Shown in pieces: positions 18,990 through 31,230 of a DNA stretch of 64,000 bases. Numbering within the stretch: the first letter of the stretch is position 1; each line of letters begins with the position of its first letter. The notes beneath the pieces are model-generated. The model worked only from the letters and a program-made list of their open reading frames with translations, searched no databases and was not told the origin of the DNA. The DNA comes from Parvularcula oceani (GTDB taxonomy: Bacteria; Pseudomonadota; Alphaproteobacteria; Caulobacterales; Parvularculaceae), in the NCBI RefSeq assembly GCF_000733125.1, contig NZ_JPHU01000013.1, positions 35,865-99,864 of the forward strand. The letters run 5' to 3'. Both the position numbers and the translations under genes were made by a program.

Positions 18990-21900
18990 TCCTCACCCCT
19001 CAAATCATTATACAGCGCCGGCGCGTCGTCTTTTCTCGGTCCGAACAGCTGGAAGGCTGCATAGGGCCGGTCGGGCCCCAGCGTGATGTCCTGCATCTTG
19101 CCGTGCCAGGTGAAATCGTTCCCGCTGACGAGGTCGCGCGCGGCGATCGAGCCGTCATCGGGCAGGCCGAACTCCCACAAGGGCAGCTCGCAGGAGGCGC
19201 GCCGCTCGCGCTCATAGTCGAAGGTGACCGCGAACAGGAGATAGTCGGACAAATCCGGCGTGCGCTTTGCGAACCAGATCACCTGGTCGTTCCACGCCGT
19301 CAGGAAGCGCACGGTGACATGGTCCTGAAGCGCGGGATGGCGCATGCGCAGCCGGTTCAGGAGGCGGATGTCGTCCTTGATGTGCCCCGGACGGTCCATG
19401 TCCCAGACGCGGATCTCGTATTTCTCGGAATCGAGATATTCCTCCTTGCCGGGCAGGACCGTGCTCTCGACGATCTCGATGCCGTTATAGAGGCCGTAGG
19501 AGCTGGCGAGCGTCCCTGCGAGCCAGGTTCGCGCGATATGCGCGGCCCGGTTGTTCGTCTGGAGCGGGATCGGATTGATGTCCGGCGTATTGACGAAGAA
19601 GTTCGGGTTCATCACCTCGCGCGTGTCCGTTTCCGTCAGCTCACGGACATATTCGGTCAGCTCGTGCTTGGTGTTCCGCCAGGTGTAATAGGTATAGCTC
19701 TGCGTGAAGCCGAGCTTGGCGAGGCGCTTCATCACCTTGGGCCGGGTGAAGGCCTCCGACAGGAAGAGGGCGTCGGGGAAGCGCGCCTTCACTTCGGCGA
19801 TCATCCATTCCCAGAACGGATAGGGCTTGGTATGCGGATTGTCGACGCGGAAGATCCGCACCCCCCGCTCGCACCAGAACAGGACCACGTCGCGCAGCGC
19901 GTACCAAAGGCTCGGCAGGGCATCGCGGTAGAAGTGGACGTTGACGATGTCCTCGTATTTCTTGGGCGGGTTCTCGGCGTATTTGATCGTGCCGTCTGGC
20001 CGCCAGTCGAACCACTCGGGATGCTCCTTGAGCCAGGGGTGGTCGGGGCTGCACTGGATCGCGAAATCGAGCGCGATCTCCAGGCCGTGCTCGGCCGCGG
20101 CCTTCACCAGCCGGTCGAAATCCTCGAGCGTGCCGAGTTCGGGGTGAATCGCGTCATGGCCGCCCGCCTCAGAGCCGATGGCATAGGGGCTGCCCACATC
20201 GTGCTCGTCGGGCGTCAGCGTGTTGTTCTTGCCCTTCATGTTGGTCCGCCCGATCGGGTGGATCGGCGGGAAATAGAGGACGTCGTAGCCGAGATCCTTC
20301 ACGTAAGGCAGCTTGGCGATGACGTCGTCGAAATTGCCGTGGCGATCCGCACTGCCCGACTGGCTGCGCGGAAACATCTCGTACCATGACGAGAAACGCG
20401 CCTGCCGGCGGTCGACGACCACCTCGAAAGCGTCCGAACGGGTCGCGCCATTGCGCTCGCCATGGCGGCGGATGAGCTCCTTGAGGCCGGGCATGGTCAG
20501 GACGGCCATCAGCGCATCGGTCGCATCGCCGGCCTCCTCGAGGCCGTCGGTCACCGCCTGGGCGAGACGCTTTTCCTCCGCGTCGAGCTTGTTCGCCTTG
20601 GCATGGTCGAGCGAGCGCAGGACGATGCTCCGCCCCTCCATCGCCTCGAGCGCGATGTTCTGCCCCGCGCCCTGCTTCTTCTGAACCTCGGAAAGCCAGC
20701 TCGCATAGAGGTCGCGCCAGGCTTCGATCTCGAAGCGGGCGCGGCCCATGCGGTGCAGCACGGCCTCGCCCGACCAGCGGTCATTGACGCCCTTCGCCAT
20801 GGGATGGCGCGAAGGCTGCTTGTCGCCATGCTCGGTCAGGAGAATGTCCGCGGCCAGAATGTCATGGCCGTCCGCGAAGATGTCGGCGCCGACGACCAGT
20901 CGGTCCCCGACGATGCGCTTGGCCGGGAAGCGCCCGCCATCGATCACCGGATGGATGCTCTCGACCGCCACGCGCGCATGGGCCAAGACTTCGAGCGTCT
21001 TGGCGGCGGCCCTGTCGGGTGGCGCCTTGTCGTTTTTCGTGGTGCGGGTCTCGCCGCGAAGGAGCCCCGTGCCCGAGGCCGGCTCGAAGGCGTCGAAGCG
21101 GGCGCTGGCCACTGTCAGCACGTCCCCCTCCTGGGAGGGGTTGGCGAGGGCGAGCGCCTGGCCGGCGAAGCGCGGATCGGTGTCGGTGCGCAGGAGCGCG
21201 CCGTCCGCGCCCGCGCGCAGGAGCGGGCCTTTCTCGTCCAGCCATGCCGTCTGCGCCCGCAGGGCGAGAAGGCTCCGCAGCGCGTCCGCAAAGCCCTCCG
21301 CCGCCTTCTCGATCAGGCGCTGCGGGACCAGCACGGCCTCCGATGACAGGATCGCCCGCGCCGTTCTTCGCGCAGCCATGCCGGCAAGGTCCTCGCTGCC
21401 GGCCCGCCCGGCGAGATCGTCGCCTTCGGGCGCTTCGGGAAAGCCGATCGTCCTGGTCGACAGGGTGTCGCGCTGGTCGAGGAACCAGCTGGCGCGGCCG
21501 TCCCACCATGCGCCGGAATCCAGAAGATAGTCGAAGCCAGCGCCATCGGCGGCCTGCGTCGCGGCGAAGGCGCCGCCGAGGCCGTCGCCGATGATGCAGG
21601 CATCGTCCTTCTTCGCGCGCAGGGCCGACACGACCGCCTGCCACAGCGAGGGCGATCCGTGCTGGAGGTCGGGGATGCGCACGCCGGCTGCGCCCGCTTC
21701 GAAGAGGGGGGCCGCGCGGCCGGCGATCCACTGCGCCAGCGCCTCGTGCAGTTCGGGCCGCTCGGCCAGCACGCGGCGCACGTCGCGATTGCCCGGCTGG
21801 CGCGGATCGGCCGCCGCCTGCTCCGTGCCGGCGCCCGGTTCGAACCAGCCCGGCTGCTCGCGCAGGAGCGGCGAGGCCATGCTGTGGCGCAGCCAGGGAA

Positions 21901-22276
21901 TGTCCACGAGAACCTTCAGGCCGGATGAGGCCGCCTCCCGCACGGCGTCCTGCGCCCCCTTTTCGGCGACATCACGCACCGGCCGGTCCACGGGGCCGAG
22001 AGGAGAGATGAGCACGGCGTCGAAGCCGAGCGCCGCCGCGTCCTCCCGCACCGTCTCGCTTCCGGCGAAGAGAATGCGCGGGGCGGAGGAGGCCTGGGAT
22101 TGCGCCTGCGCCTCCGGCTTGGCTTTCTTCGGCGCCTTGGCCTTCGCGGCCTTCGACCGCGCAGGCTTGGCCGCGCTTCCTTTCGGCGTCGCCTCGGGCT
22201 TTACGGCTTTGCGCCCGGTCTTGCGAGCGGACTTGCGGGGCGCCCCTGGCGCTTTGGTCTGCTGTGTATCGCTCAT
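18986..22276 (-). CDS. glgE: Alpha-1,4-glucan:maltose-1-phosphate maltosyltransferase with long N-terminal extension
   Basis: 1096 aa, against about 650-700 for ordinary GlgE. The C-terminal 650 residues are canonical: the N/S domain (about 450-550), then SWYEMFPRS, the barrel, the nucleophile D812 (FRVDNPHTKP), E841 (LFLSEAF) and D899 (NTPDINP). GlgE extends alpha-1,4 glucan with maltose from maltose-1-phosphate. Residues 1-65 are Lys/Ala/Pro-rich and disordered. Residues about 66-440 resemble a degraded glycosidase barrel (LVDIPWLRHS and GVRIPDLQHG), with no complete catalytic set. Start ATG 22276 lacks a clear ribosome-binding site, so the exact N-terminus is uncertain. It is the first gene of the operon. 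Confidence 0.93.
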   Translation of the reverse strand: MSDTQQTKAPGAPRKSARKTGRKAVKPEATPKGSAAKPARSKAAKAKAPKKAKPEAQAQSQASSAPRILFAGSETVREDAAALGFDAVLISPLGPVDRPVRDVAEKGAQDAVREAASSGLKVLVDIPWLRHSMASPLLREQPGWFEPGAGTEQAAADPRQPGNRDVRRVLAERPELHEALAQWIAGRAAPLFEAGAAGVRIPDLQHGSPSLWQAVVSALRAKKDDACIIGDGLGGAFAATQAADGAGFDYLLDSGAWWDGRASWFLDQRDTLSTRTIGFPEAPEGDDLAGRAGSEDLAGMAARRTARAILSSEAVLVPQRLIEKAAEGFADALRSLLALRAQTAWLDEKGPLLRAGADGALLRTDTDPRFAGQALALANPSQEGDVLTVASARFDAFEPASGTGLLRGETRTTKNDKAPPDRAAAKTLEVLAHARVAVESIHPVIDGGRFPAKRIVGDRLVVGADIFADGHDILAADILLTEHGDKQPSRHPMAKGVNDRWSGEAVLHRMGRARFEIEAWRDLYASWLSEVQKKQGAGQNIALEAMEGRSIVLRSLDHAKANKLDAEEKRLAQAVTDGLEEAGDATDALMAVLTMPGLKELIRRHGERNGATRSDAFEVVVDRRQARFSSWYEMFPRSQSGSADRHGNFDDVIAKLPYVKDLGYDVLYFPPIHPIGRTNMKGKNNTLTPDEHDVGSPYAIGSEAGGHDAIHPELGTLEDFDRLVKAAAEHGLEIALDFAIQCSPDHPWLKEHPEWFDWRPDGTIKYAENPPKKYEDIVNVHFYRDALPSLWYALRDVVLFWCERGVRIFRVDNPHTKPYPFWEWMIAEVKARFPDALFLSEAFTRPKVMKRLAKLGFTQSYTYYTWRNTKHELTEYVRELTETDTREVMNPNFFVNTPDINPIPLQTNNRAAHIARTWLAGTLASSYGLYNGIEIVESTVLPGKEEYLDSEKYEIRVWDMDRPGHIKDDIRLLNRLRMRHPALQDHVTVRFLTAWNDQVIWFAKRTPDLSDYLLFAVTFDYERERRASCELPLWEFGLPDDGSIAARDLVSGNDFTWHGKMQDITLGPDRPYAAFQLFGPRKDDAPALYNDLRGEE

Positions 22277-22430
22277 ACATATCGGTACACGCGAGACGAG
22301 TTGGCGTTCCAGCGGGTGCACTGCAAAAGGGCAGGACCGGGAACGGGCCCTGCCCGATCGTGTTCGCTCGGATCGGAAGGCGAGTGCGGCAGGACGCATC
22401 TTCCGCAGCGACATGACGAGGAGCGACATC
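22277..22430. promoter_or_regulatory. Divergent control region between the two glucan operons
   Basis: 154 bp separating glgE (minus) and glgX (plus). It contains an inverted repeat GGGCAGG (22329-22335) and CCTGCCC (22349-22355) near the middle, a candidate operator shared by both operons. No -35/-10 pair stood out on either strand. AGGAGC lies just upstream of the glgX start. Confidence 0.45.
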
Positions 22431-24563
<2,133 letters not shown>

Positions 24564-26351
24564 ATGGCCGAGCACAGCATGCCCTTCGGCGCCGAAATCA
24601 CCGGCGACGGCGTCCGCTTCCGCCTCTGGGCGCCCGATGCCCAGGAGGTGACGCTGATCCTCGAGGGCCAGGCCCACGAAATGCCCCTGCGCGACAATGG
24701 ATGGCGCGAAGCGGTCGTGCCCGAGGCGCAGGCCGGCGATGCCTACCAGTACAAGATCGGCCAGGATCTTCTCGTCCCCGATCCCGCGAGCCGGGCGCAG
24801 AAAAAGGACGTGCACGGCCCGTCTCTGGTCGTGGACCCCATCGCCCATAGCTGGCAGAACCAGGACTGGCGGGGCCTTCCCTTCGAGGAGACGGTGGCGG
24901 TCGAGGTCCATGTCGGCGCCGCGACGCCCGAGGGCACGTTTGACGGGCTGCGCCGCAAGCTCGACCATTACAAGGAGTTGGGCGTCACCGCGATCGAGCT
25001 GCTTCCCGTGGCCGATTTCGCAGGCCAGCGGAACTGGGGCTATGACGGCGTCCTGCCTTTCGCGCCGGACAGCGCCTATGGCCGCCCCGAGGACCTCAAG
25101 CGGCTGATCGACGATGCCCACGGACTTGGGCTGCAGGTCTTCATCGACGTCGTCTACAACCATTTCGGTCCGGACGGGAACTACCTGCACGCCTATGCCG
25201 AGCGCTTCTTCGATGCGGAAAAGCAGACGCCCTGGGGGGCGGCGCTGAATTTCTCGGAGCGGCCCGTGCGCGACTTCTTCATCTCGAATGCCGTCTACTG
25301 GCTGAACGAGTACCGCTTCGACGGCATCCGCTTCGACGCCGTCCACGCGATCGAAGACATGGCCGGGACCGAAGGCGAGGCCCATTTCCTCGAAGAGATG
25401 GCGCGCGTCATCCGCTCCGCGATCGAGCCGGACCGCCATGTCCACCTCATCCTCGAGAACGACGACAACCGCTCCGAACTCCTTGCGCGGGAGGGCGGCG
25501 CGCCGCGCCATTACGATGCGCAGTGGAATGACGATTTCCACCACGTCGTGCACCGCATGGTGACCGGAGAGACCGACGGCTATTACGACGATTACGACCG
25601 GGCGGCCGAGCGGCTGGCGCGGGTCCTGTCCGAAGGCTTCGCCTATCAGGGCGAGGCGAGCCCCCATCGCGACGGCGCCCATCGGGGAACGCCGTCCGCG
25701 GACCTGCCGCCGCAGGCCTTTGTCAGCTTCATCCAGAACCACGACCAGGTCGGCAACAGGGCGCTCGGCGACCGCATCTCCGCCGCCGCGCCGCGCGAGG
25801 CGGTGGAGGCTGCGACCGCGCTCTATCTTCTGTGCCCGCAGATCCCGATGATCTGGATGGGAGAGGAATGGGCCGCGACCAGCACCTTCCCCTTCTTCTG
25901 CGATTTCTCCGGCGATCTGGCGGATGCCGTGCGCGAGGGGCGGCGGCGGGAATTCTCCCGCTTCGAGCGCTTCGCCGACCCGGCTGCGCGGGAGCTCATC
26001 CCCGATCCGAATGCGGAGGACACCTTCCTCGCCGCCAAGCTCGACTGGCAGGAGATCGGCCGCCACGTCCATCAGGACCGCCTCGACCTGTTCCGTCACC
26101 TGATCGCCCTGAGAAAGGAATATGTCGTTCCCCTCCTCAAGAGCGGACGGCCGCAGGTGGAGGCGGCGCATGAGGGGGGTGGCGTGACCGTGCGCTACGA
26201 TTTCGGCGGCCGGGTCCTGAGCTTCGCCGTCAATCTGACGGCCGAGCCCGTGCCGCTCGGCGACGCGCTGCGCGGCGAGGTCCTCTTCTCCACCCATGAG
26301 GCATCGCCGGGCGAAATGCCCGCCTGGTCCCTGACGGCCACCCTGTCATGA
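24564..26351 (+). CDS. treZ: Malto-oligosyltrehalose trehalohydrolase
   Basis: 595-aa GH13 enzyme that releases trehalose from the maltooligosyl-trehalose made by TreY. N-terminal beta-sandwich (about 1-95), then barrel with the nucleophile D258 (GIRFDAVHAIED), E298 (HLILENDDN) and D394 (IQNHDQVGNR). The TreZ signatures VYNHFGPDGNYL and LNFSERPVRDFFISNA are present. Length is normal. The gene begins on the base after the glgX stop and overlaps malQ by 4 bases, so the operon is tightly coupled. Confidence 0.97.
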   Translation: MAEHSMPFGAEITGDGVRFRLWAPDAQEVTLILEGQAHEMPLRDNGWREAVVPEAQAGDAYQYKIGQDLLVPDPASRAQKKDVHGPSLVVDPIAHSWQNQDWRGLPFEETVAVEVHVGAATPEGTFDGLRRKLDHYKELGVTAIELLPVADFAGQRNWGYDGVLPFAPDSAYGRPEDLKRLIDDAHGLGLQVFIDVVYNHFGPDGNYLHAYAERFFDAEKQTPWGAALNFSERPVRDFFISNAVYWLNEYRFDGIRFDAVHAIEDMAGTEGEAHFLEEMARVIRSAIEPDRHVHLILENDDNRSELLAREGGAPRHYDAQWNDDFHHVVHRMVTGETDGYYDDYDRAAERLARVLSEGFAYQGEASPHRDGAHRGTPSADLPPQAFVSFIQNHDQVGNRALGDRISAAAPREAVEAATALYLLCPQIPMIWMGEEWAATSTFPFFCDFSGDLADAVREGRRREFSRFERFADPAARELIPDPNAEDTFLAAKLDWQEIGRHVHQDRLDLFRHLIALRKEYVVPLLKSGRPQVEAAHEGGGVTVRYDFGGRVLSFAVNLTAEPVPLGDALRGEVLFSTHEASPGEMPAWSLTATLS

Positions 26352-28114
26352 CGTCGTCGAACCGGATCCACGTGCCTTCCAGCTTCGAGGATGCGGGCGG
26401 CAAGACCCGCGCCGTCCCCGAAGACACGATCCGCATCCTGAAAGGCATACTCGACGAAGCGCCCGATAGCGGCGCGCCGCTGAAGCCGTCCCGGGCCTAT
26501 ACGCCGCCCGCGCTGGAAGAGGGCGGCAAGGCGTTCGGCGTGGCGGTCCAGCTTTATGCGCTGCGCTCCGAGCGGAACTGGGGAATCGGTGATTTCACGG
26601 ATCTTGCGGCGGTGATGCGCTGGGCGGCGGGCCTCGGCGCCGCCTATGTGGGGGTGAACCCGCTCCATGCCCTGTTCCTGTCGGCGCCCGGGCGGGCGAG
26701 CCCCTACTATCCGTCCTCGCGGCTTTTCCTGAACCCGCTCTATATCGACCCGGACAATGTCGCCGTGGGCGAGGAGGCGGTCGAGCTCCGCAATCCGCAG
26801 GCCGAGGCGCGCATCGCCAGGGCGCGGGCCGGCGCGCTGATCGACTACGAAGCGGTTGCGGCCGCGAAACGGCCCGCTCTCGAAGCGCTCTTCGCCGGTT
26901 TCGAGGCACATGGGGAGCCTGCGCGCCGAACGCAGTTCGCGCAGTTCCGCGAGGAGGCCGGCGAGCCGCTTCACCGCCATGCGCTCTTCGAGGCGCTGCA
27001 CGAACATTTCGCGGCCGAGGGGCGCGATGGCGGATTTCACGCCTGGCCCGAGGAGTATTCCCGGCCCTATAGCCCGGCGGTTCGTGCCTTCGCGGACGAA
27101 AAGGCGGACCGGGTCGCCTTCCACGCCTATCTGCAATGGATCGCGCGGCTGCAGCTCGAAGAGGCCGCGGGCGCGGGCGTGCAGGCACAGCCTGCGACGA
27201 CGCTCTATCTCGACCTCGCCGTGGGCGCCGCGCCGGACGGCTCGGAGCTGTGGTCCGGCGGCGATCGCTATGTCCGCTCCTGCCGCCTCGGCGCGCCGCC
27301 CGATCCCATGGCGCCGCAGGGTCAGGACTGGGGCCTGCCGCCGCTCAATCCCAAGGCGCTCTCCGCAGAGGGCTACGAGACGCTGAGAAACGTGCTGGCG
27401 GGATCGATGGCCTATGCGGGGGCGCTCAGGGTCGATCACGTGCTGGGCTTCGATCGCCAGTTCTGGATCCCGGAAGGAAAGCGCGCGGCCGAAGGCGGTT
27501 ATGTCGCCTTCCCCCGCGACGACATGCTGGCCGTCACGGCGGAAGAGAGCCGCAAGGCGCGCTGCCTCGTCGTGGGCGAGGACCTCGGCACCGTGCCCGA
27601 GGGCCTGACCGAGGCGCTGCACGAGGCCGATATCCTGTCCTATGAGGTGGCCCGCTGGGCGCGGGACGAAGACGGCGCCTTCTTGGCGGCGGACGCCTAT
27701 CCCCGCCTCTGCCTCGCCGTGGCGAGCACGCATGACATCGTCCCCATCGCCGGCTGGCTCAAGGGCGGCGAGATCGACACGCGCGCCGAACTCGGCCTGT
27801 GGTCGGATGCGGACGAGGAACGGGCTGCGCGCGAGGCCTGGGAAGAAGAGCGCGACGGCCTCCTCGCGCTGTGGGGCATGACGGCGGATGCGCCGCCCGA
27901 AGAGGTGGTGGCGGCCGCGCACAGGTTCCTGGGTGAAAGCCGCGCCGCCGTGGTGATGGTCGCGCTCGAGGACCTCCTCCTTCAGGAGGCGCAGGTGAAC
28001 CTGCCGGGCACGACGGACGCGCATCCCAATTGGCGCCGCCGCTATGCGCGCGAAATTTCGGACTGGACCGGCGATGCGGCCGTGCGCGCTCTGGCTCTGG
28101 AGGCTCGGCGATGA
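26348..28114 (+). CDS. malQ: 4-alpha-glucanotransferase
   Basis: 588-aa GH77 disproportionating enzyme (amylomaltase) that moves glucan segments between chains. The expected residues are present at about 363 (LRVDHVLGF), 412 (VVGEDLGTVP) and 463 (STHDIVPIAG), along with VQLYALRSERNWGIGDF and the substrate-loop GRASPYYPSSRLFLNPLYID. Length fits the short bacterial form without the extra N-terminal domains of E. coli MalQ. It overlaps treZ and treY by 4 bases each (ATGA). Here it can lengthen the short chains left by GlgX and TreZ so that TreY can use them. Confidence 0.95.
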   Translation: MTSSNRIHVPSSFEDAGGKTRAVPEDTIRILKGILDEAPDSGAPLKPSRAYTPPALEEGGKAFGVAVQLYALRSERNWGIGDFTDLAAVMRWAAGLGAAYVGVNPLHALFLSAPGRASPYYPSSRLFLNPLYIDPDNVAVGEEAVELRNPQAEARIARARAGALIDYEAVAAAKRPALEALFAGFEAHGEPARRTQFAQFREEAGEPLHRHALFEALHEHFAAEGRDGGFHAWPEEYSRPYSPAVRAFADEKADRVAFHAYLQWIARLQLEEAAGAGVQAQPATTLYLDLAVGAAPDGSELWSGGDRYVRSCRLGAPPDPMAPQGQDWGLPPLNPKALSAEGYETLRNVLAGSMAYAGALRVDHVLGFDRQFWIPEGKRAAEGGYVAFPRDDMLAVTAEESRKARCLVVGEDLGTVPEGLTEALHEADILSYEVARWARDEDGAFLAADAYPRLCLAVASTHDIVPIAGWLKGGEIDTRAELGLWSDADEERAAREAWEEERDGLLALWGMTADAPPEEVVAAAHRFLGESRAAVVMVALEDLLLQEAQVNLPGTTDAHPNWRRRYAREISDWTGDAAVRALALEARR

Positions 28115-30366
28115 CCTCGGTGACCGCGACCTATCGTTTGCAGTTCGGCGGCGAGACGACATTCGACAGGGCGGCCGAGCTGGCGCCCTATTTCCGCAAG
28201 CTCGGCATCAGCCATCTCTATGCCAGCCCCGTCTTCGCCGCGCGCGAGGGCAGCACGCATGGCTATGACGTCACCGACTACAACACGCTGAACCCCGCGC
28301 TCGGCGGGCGTGAAGGGTTCGAGCGCATGGCGGCGGCGCTGAAAGCCGAGGGCCTCGGCCTGATCCTCGACATCGTGCCGAACCACATGGCGGCGAGCCC
28401 TCAGAACCCCTGGCTGGCCGATGCGATGGCCAAGGGGCAGGCCTCGGAGCACGCCGCGGCCTTCGACATCGACTGGGACAGGGCGGACGGAAAGCTCGTC
28501 CTGCCCGTGCTCGGCGCGCCCCTCGAAGAGGTGCTCGGCAGAGGCGAGCTCAAGCTCGTGGACGATGACCGTTTCGGCCGCGCCATCGACTATTACGGCA
28601 CGCGCTTCCCGCTGGCCGAAGGCAGCGAGACGGAGGATCTGGCAGAGACCCTGTCGCGCCAGCATTACGCCTTGAGCTTCTGGCGCGACCTTCACCGCCT
28701 CAACTATCGCCGCTTCTTCGACATCACGGACCTGATCGGGGTGCGGATGGAGGATGAGCGCGTTTTCGATGCGTCCCACCGCCTGCTCAAGGAGCTGATC
28801 GGCGAGGAGCTGATCGACGGCGTGCGGGTCGATCACGTCGACGGCATGCGCGACCCGAAGGGCTATCTCGAAAGGCTGGCCGCCCTGTTCCCGGAGGCGG
28901 ACACGCCGCCCGTCTGGGTCGAGAAGATCGTCGAGGGCGAGGAGCGCATTCCCGCCGACTGGCCGGTGCGCGGCGAGACGGGCTATGCCGTCATGCCCTG
29001 GCTCGACGGCGTGCTGACGGAGACCGGGGCGGAGCGCGCTCTCACCGACCTCTACGCCGAGCTGACCGGCGAAACGCGAAGCTTCCACGCCGTCGAGGTG
29101 GAGGCGAAGCGCGAGATCATCGCCGGCCCCTTCGACCATGAATTCGATCTGCTGGCCGAACGGCTGGCGGGCCGGCTCGGCCGGGATGCTGGCGCCGTCC
29201 GGGGCGTGATCGAGGAAATCGCCGTCGCCTTCCCGATCTATCGCACCTATCTGCGGCCGGGCGAAAGCCATGATGCGCAGCGCCTGAGAGCCTTCGCGGG
29301 CGAGGCGAAGGGTGGGAAGGACGATGCCTATGAGGCGGTCCTCTCGGTGCTGAGCGATCCGGACATGCCCGAAGCGCTAAATTTCCAGCAGATGACCGGC
29401 CCCGTCACCGCCAAGGCGGTCGAGGATACGAGCTTCTATCGCTGGCATCGCTGGTCGGCGCTCAACGAGGTCGGCGGCGATCCCGCCATTTTCGGGCGGA
29501 GCCCTGATGCCTTCCATTCGCGCATGCAGGAGAGGGCGCAGCGCGCGCCGCTGGCGCTTTCCGCAACCGCGACCCATGACACCAAGCGCGGCGAGGATGT
29601 CCGGGCCCGGCTCGCCGCCGCGAGCCATGTGCCGGACGAATGGGCGTCCTGGGCGAGGGATTGGTGGAACGCCTCGGCCGCGCAGCGAGAGGGCGTGTCC
29701 GGCTCCGACGCCTATCTTCTGTTCCAGACCATAGTCGGCTTCTGGCCCGTGAACGGCGAGGATCCACGCGATGGGCTGGCGGACCGTCTCTCCGCCTATA
29801 TGCTCAAGGCGGCGCGGGAGGCGAAGCGCGATACGTCCTGGACCGATGGCGACGAGGCCTACGAGAAACGGCTCGACCGCCTTGCAAGGGCCGCCTGCGA
29901 GGGCGAGCTGGCGCGGCGGGCCGAGACGGCGGCGCATGCGCTGGCGGGGCCCGCGGCGGACCTCTGTGTCGCGCGCGCCGTGCTGAAGGCCGCGATCCCG
30001 GGCGTGCCGGACACCTATCAGGGCACGGAGCTGACCGATCTCAGCCTCGTCGATCCCGACAACCGGCGCCCCGTCGATTTCGAGCGCAGGAAGACGCTCC
30101 TGGCGCGCGGCGGTGACGGCCCCGCCGCGCGCAAGATGGCGGCGACGGCCGCGATGCTGCGCCTGCGGCGGGATCATCCGGACGTCTTCCTCGATGGCGG
30201 CTACGCGCCGGTCGAAGCCGGAACGGGCGCGCTCGCCTTCACCCGCGGCGGGAACGGCAAGAGCATCTCGGTTGCGGTCGCCATTGCGCCCGGGGCATCC
30301 CTCCCGGAGATCCCCGGAGAGAGTGTGCTGGACGACCGGGCGGCGAGAGTGACGCTCGAAGCCTGA
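28111..30366 (+). CDS. treY: Malto-oligosyltrehalose synthase
   Basis: 751-aa GH13 enzyme that turns the reducing-end maltose unit of a glucan chain into trehalose. The start MTSVTATYRLQF and the stretch ASPVFAAREGSTHGYDVTDY are diagnostic. The catalytic nucleophile is D241 (VRVDHVDGMRDP), and ATHDTKRGEDVRARL carries the third acidic residue. LNFQQMTGPVTAKAVEDT is also family-typical. It starts inside the end of malQ (4-base overlap) and is the last gene of the glgX operon. The convergent serB ends 3 bp downstream, with no room for an intrinsic terminator. Confidence 0.97.
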   Translation: MTSVTATYRLQFGGETTFDRAAELAPYFRKLGISHLYASPVFAAREGSTHGYDVTDYNTLNPALGGREGFERMAAALKAEGLGLILDIVPNHMAASPQNPWLADAMAKGQASEHAAAFDIDWDRADGKLVLPVLGAPLEEVLGRGELKLVDDDRFGRAIDYYGTRFPLAEGSETEDLAETLSRQHYALSFWRDLHRLNYRRFFDITDLIGVRMEDERVFDASHRLLKELIGEELIDGVRVDHVDGMRDPKGYLERLAALFPEADTPPVWVEKIVEGEERIPADWPVRGETGYAVMPWLDGVLTETGAERALTDLYAELTGETRSFHAVEVEAKREIIAGPFDHEFDLLAERLAGRLGRDAGAVRGVIEEIAVAFPIYRTYLRPGESHDAQRLRAFAGEAKGGKDDAYEAVLSVLSDPDMPEALNFQQMTGPVTAKAVEDTSFYRWHRWSALNEVGGDPAIFGRSPDAFHSRMQERAQRAPLALSATATHDTKRGEDVRARLAAASHVPDEWASWARDWWNASAAQREGVSGSDAYLLFQTIVGFWPVNGEDPRDGLADRLSAYMLKAAREAKRDTSWTDGDEAYEKRLDRLARAACEGELARRAETAAHALAGPAADLCVARAVLKAAIPGVPDTYQGTELTDLSLVDPDNRRPVDFERRKTLLARGGDGPAARKMAATAAMLRLRRDHPDVFLDGGYAPVEAGTGALAFTRGGNGKSISVAVAIAPGASLPEIPGESVLDDRAARVTLEA

Positions 30367-30369
30367 GGC

Positions 30370-31230
30370 TCAGGCGTCCGCCCACTGATCGCGCGGGATT
30401 CCGAGGAGGTAGAGGAGCCCGCGCAGATCCGCATGGACGAGGCGCAGAGGCGCGGCCTCGGCGACGACCGGCTTGGCGCGGAATGCGACACCCAGCGGCA
30501 CGGCCGTCAGCATGCTGAGGTCGTTCGCGCCGTCCCCGACGCAGATCGCGTCATCAGGCGCCGCGCCGAGTTCGGCCAGCTCGGCCTCCAGCCTTTCGCG
30601 CTTGGCCTCCCGGCCGAGGATCGGGTCCACCACCCGGCCGGACAGCGTGCCGCCTTCGACCCCCAGCGTATTGCCGAAGGCCGCGTCGAAGCCTGCCCTT
30701 CCGGCAACGGCATCGGTGAACTGGGTGAAGCCGCCCGAGACGAGGACGCAGCGCACGCCCCTGGCGCGCAGCGTCCTCGTCAGGACCCGCGCGCCGGGCG
30801 TCAGGGTGATCCGTTCGGCGAGAACCTGTTCGAGCGCGGCCAGCGGCAGGCCCGCCAGCGTCTTCACCCGCGCGCGCAGCGCCTCCTCGAAGTCGAGCTC
30901 GCCGCGCATGGCGGCCTCGGTCACGGCGGCCACGGCGGGTCCGTGCCCCGCCGCATCGGCGAGTTCGTCGAGGCATTCCTGCCCGATGATCGTCGAATCC
31001 ATGTCGGCGAGGAGGAGGCGGACCTCGCGCCCTCCGCCCGGCAGGACATTGGCATCGATCCCGGCCGGCACCGTGACCCCGGCGAGCCAGCCGCGCAGCG
31101 CGTCGAGGCTCTCCTGCGTCTCGATCTCCACCGCGCCGCCGAGATCCCGCACCCGCCCGCCGGTCTCGCCCGAGAAGAGCGCGGCGAGGTCGGAGGCGCC
31201 TTCGCCGATCAGGCTGAGGATCGCCCCCAT
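30370..31230 (-). CDS. serB: Phosphoserine phosphatase
   Basis: 286-aa HAD hydrolase for the last step of serine synthesis. The catalytic motif I is LLLADMDST (D76 and D78), motif II is VLVSGGFTQF, and motif III/IV is CVGDGANDLSML. The N-terminal 70 residues correspond to the ACT-like regulatory region. Its start codon shares one base with the serA stop (TGATG), so translation is coupled, and serC lies just upstream: the whole phosphoserine pathway is one minus-strand unit. Confidence 0.96.
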   Translation of the reverse strand: MGAILSLIGEGASDLAALFSGETGGRVRDLGGAVEIETQESLDALRGWLAGVTVPAGIDANVLPGGGREVRLLLADMDSTIIGQECLDELADAAGHGPAVAAVTEAAMRGELDFEEALRARVKTLAGLPLAALEQVLAERITLTPGARVLTRTLRARGVRCVLVSGGFTQFTDAVAGRAGFDAAFGNTLGVEGGTLSGRVVDPILGREAKRERLEAELAELGAAPDDAICVGDGANDLSMLTAVPLGVAFRAKPVVAEAAPLRLVHADLRGLLYLLGIPRDQWADA

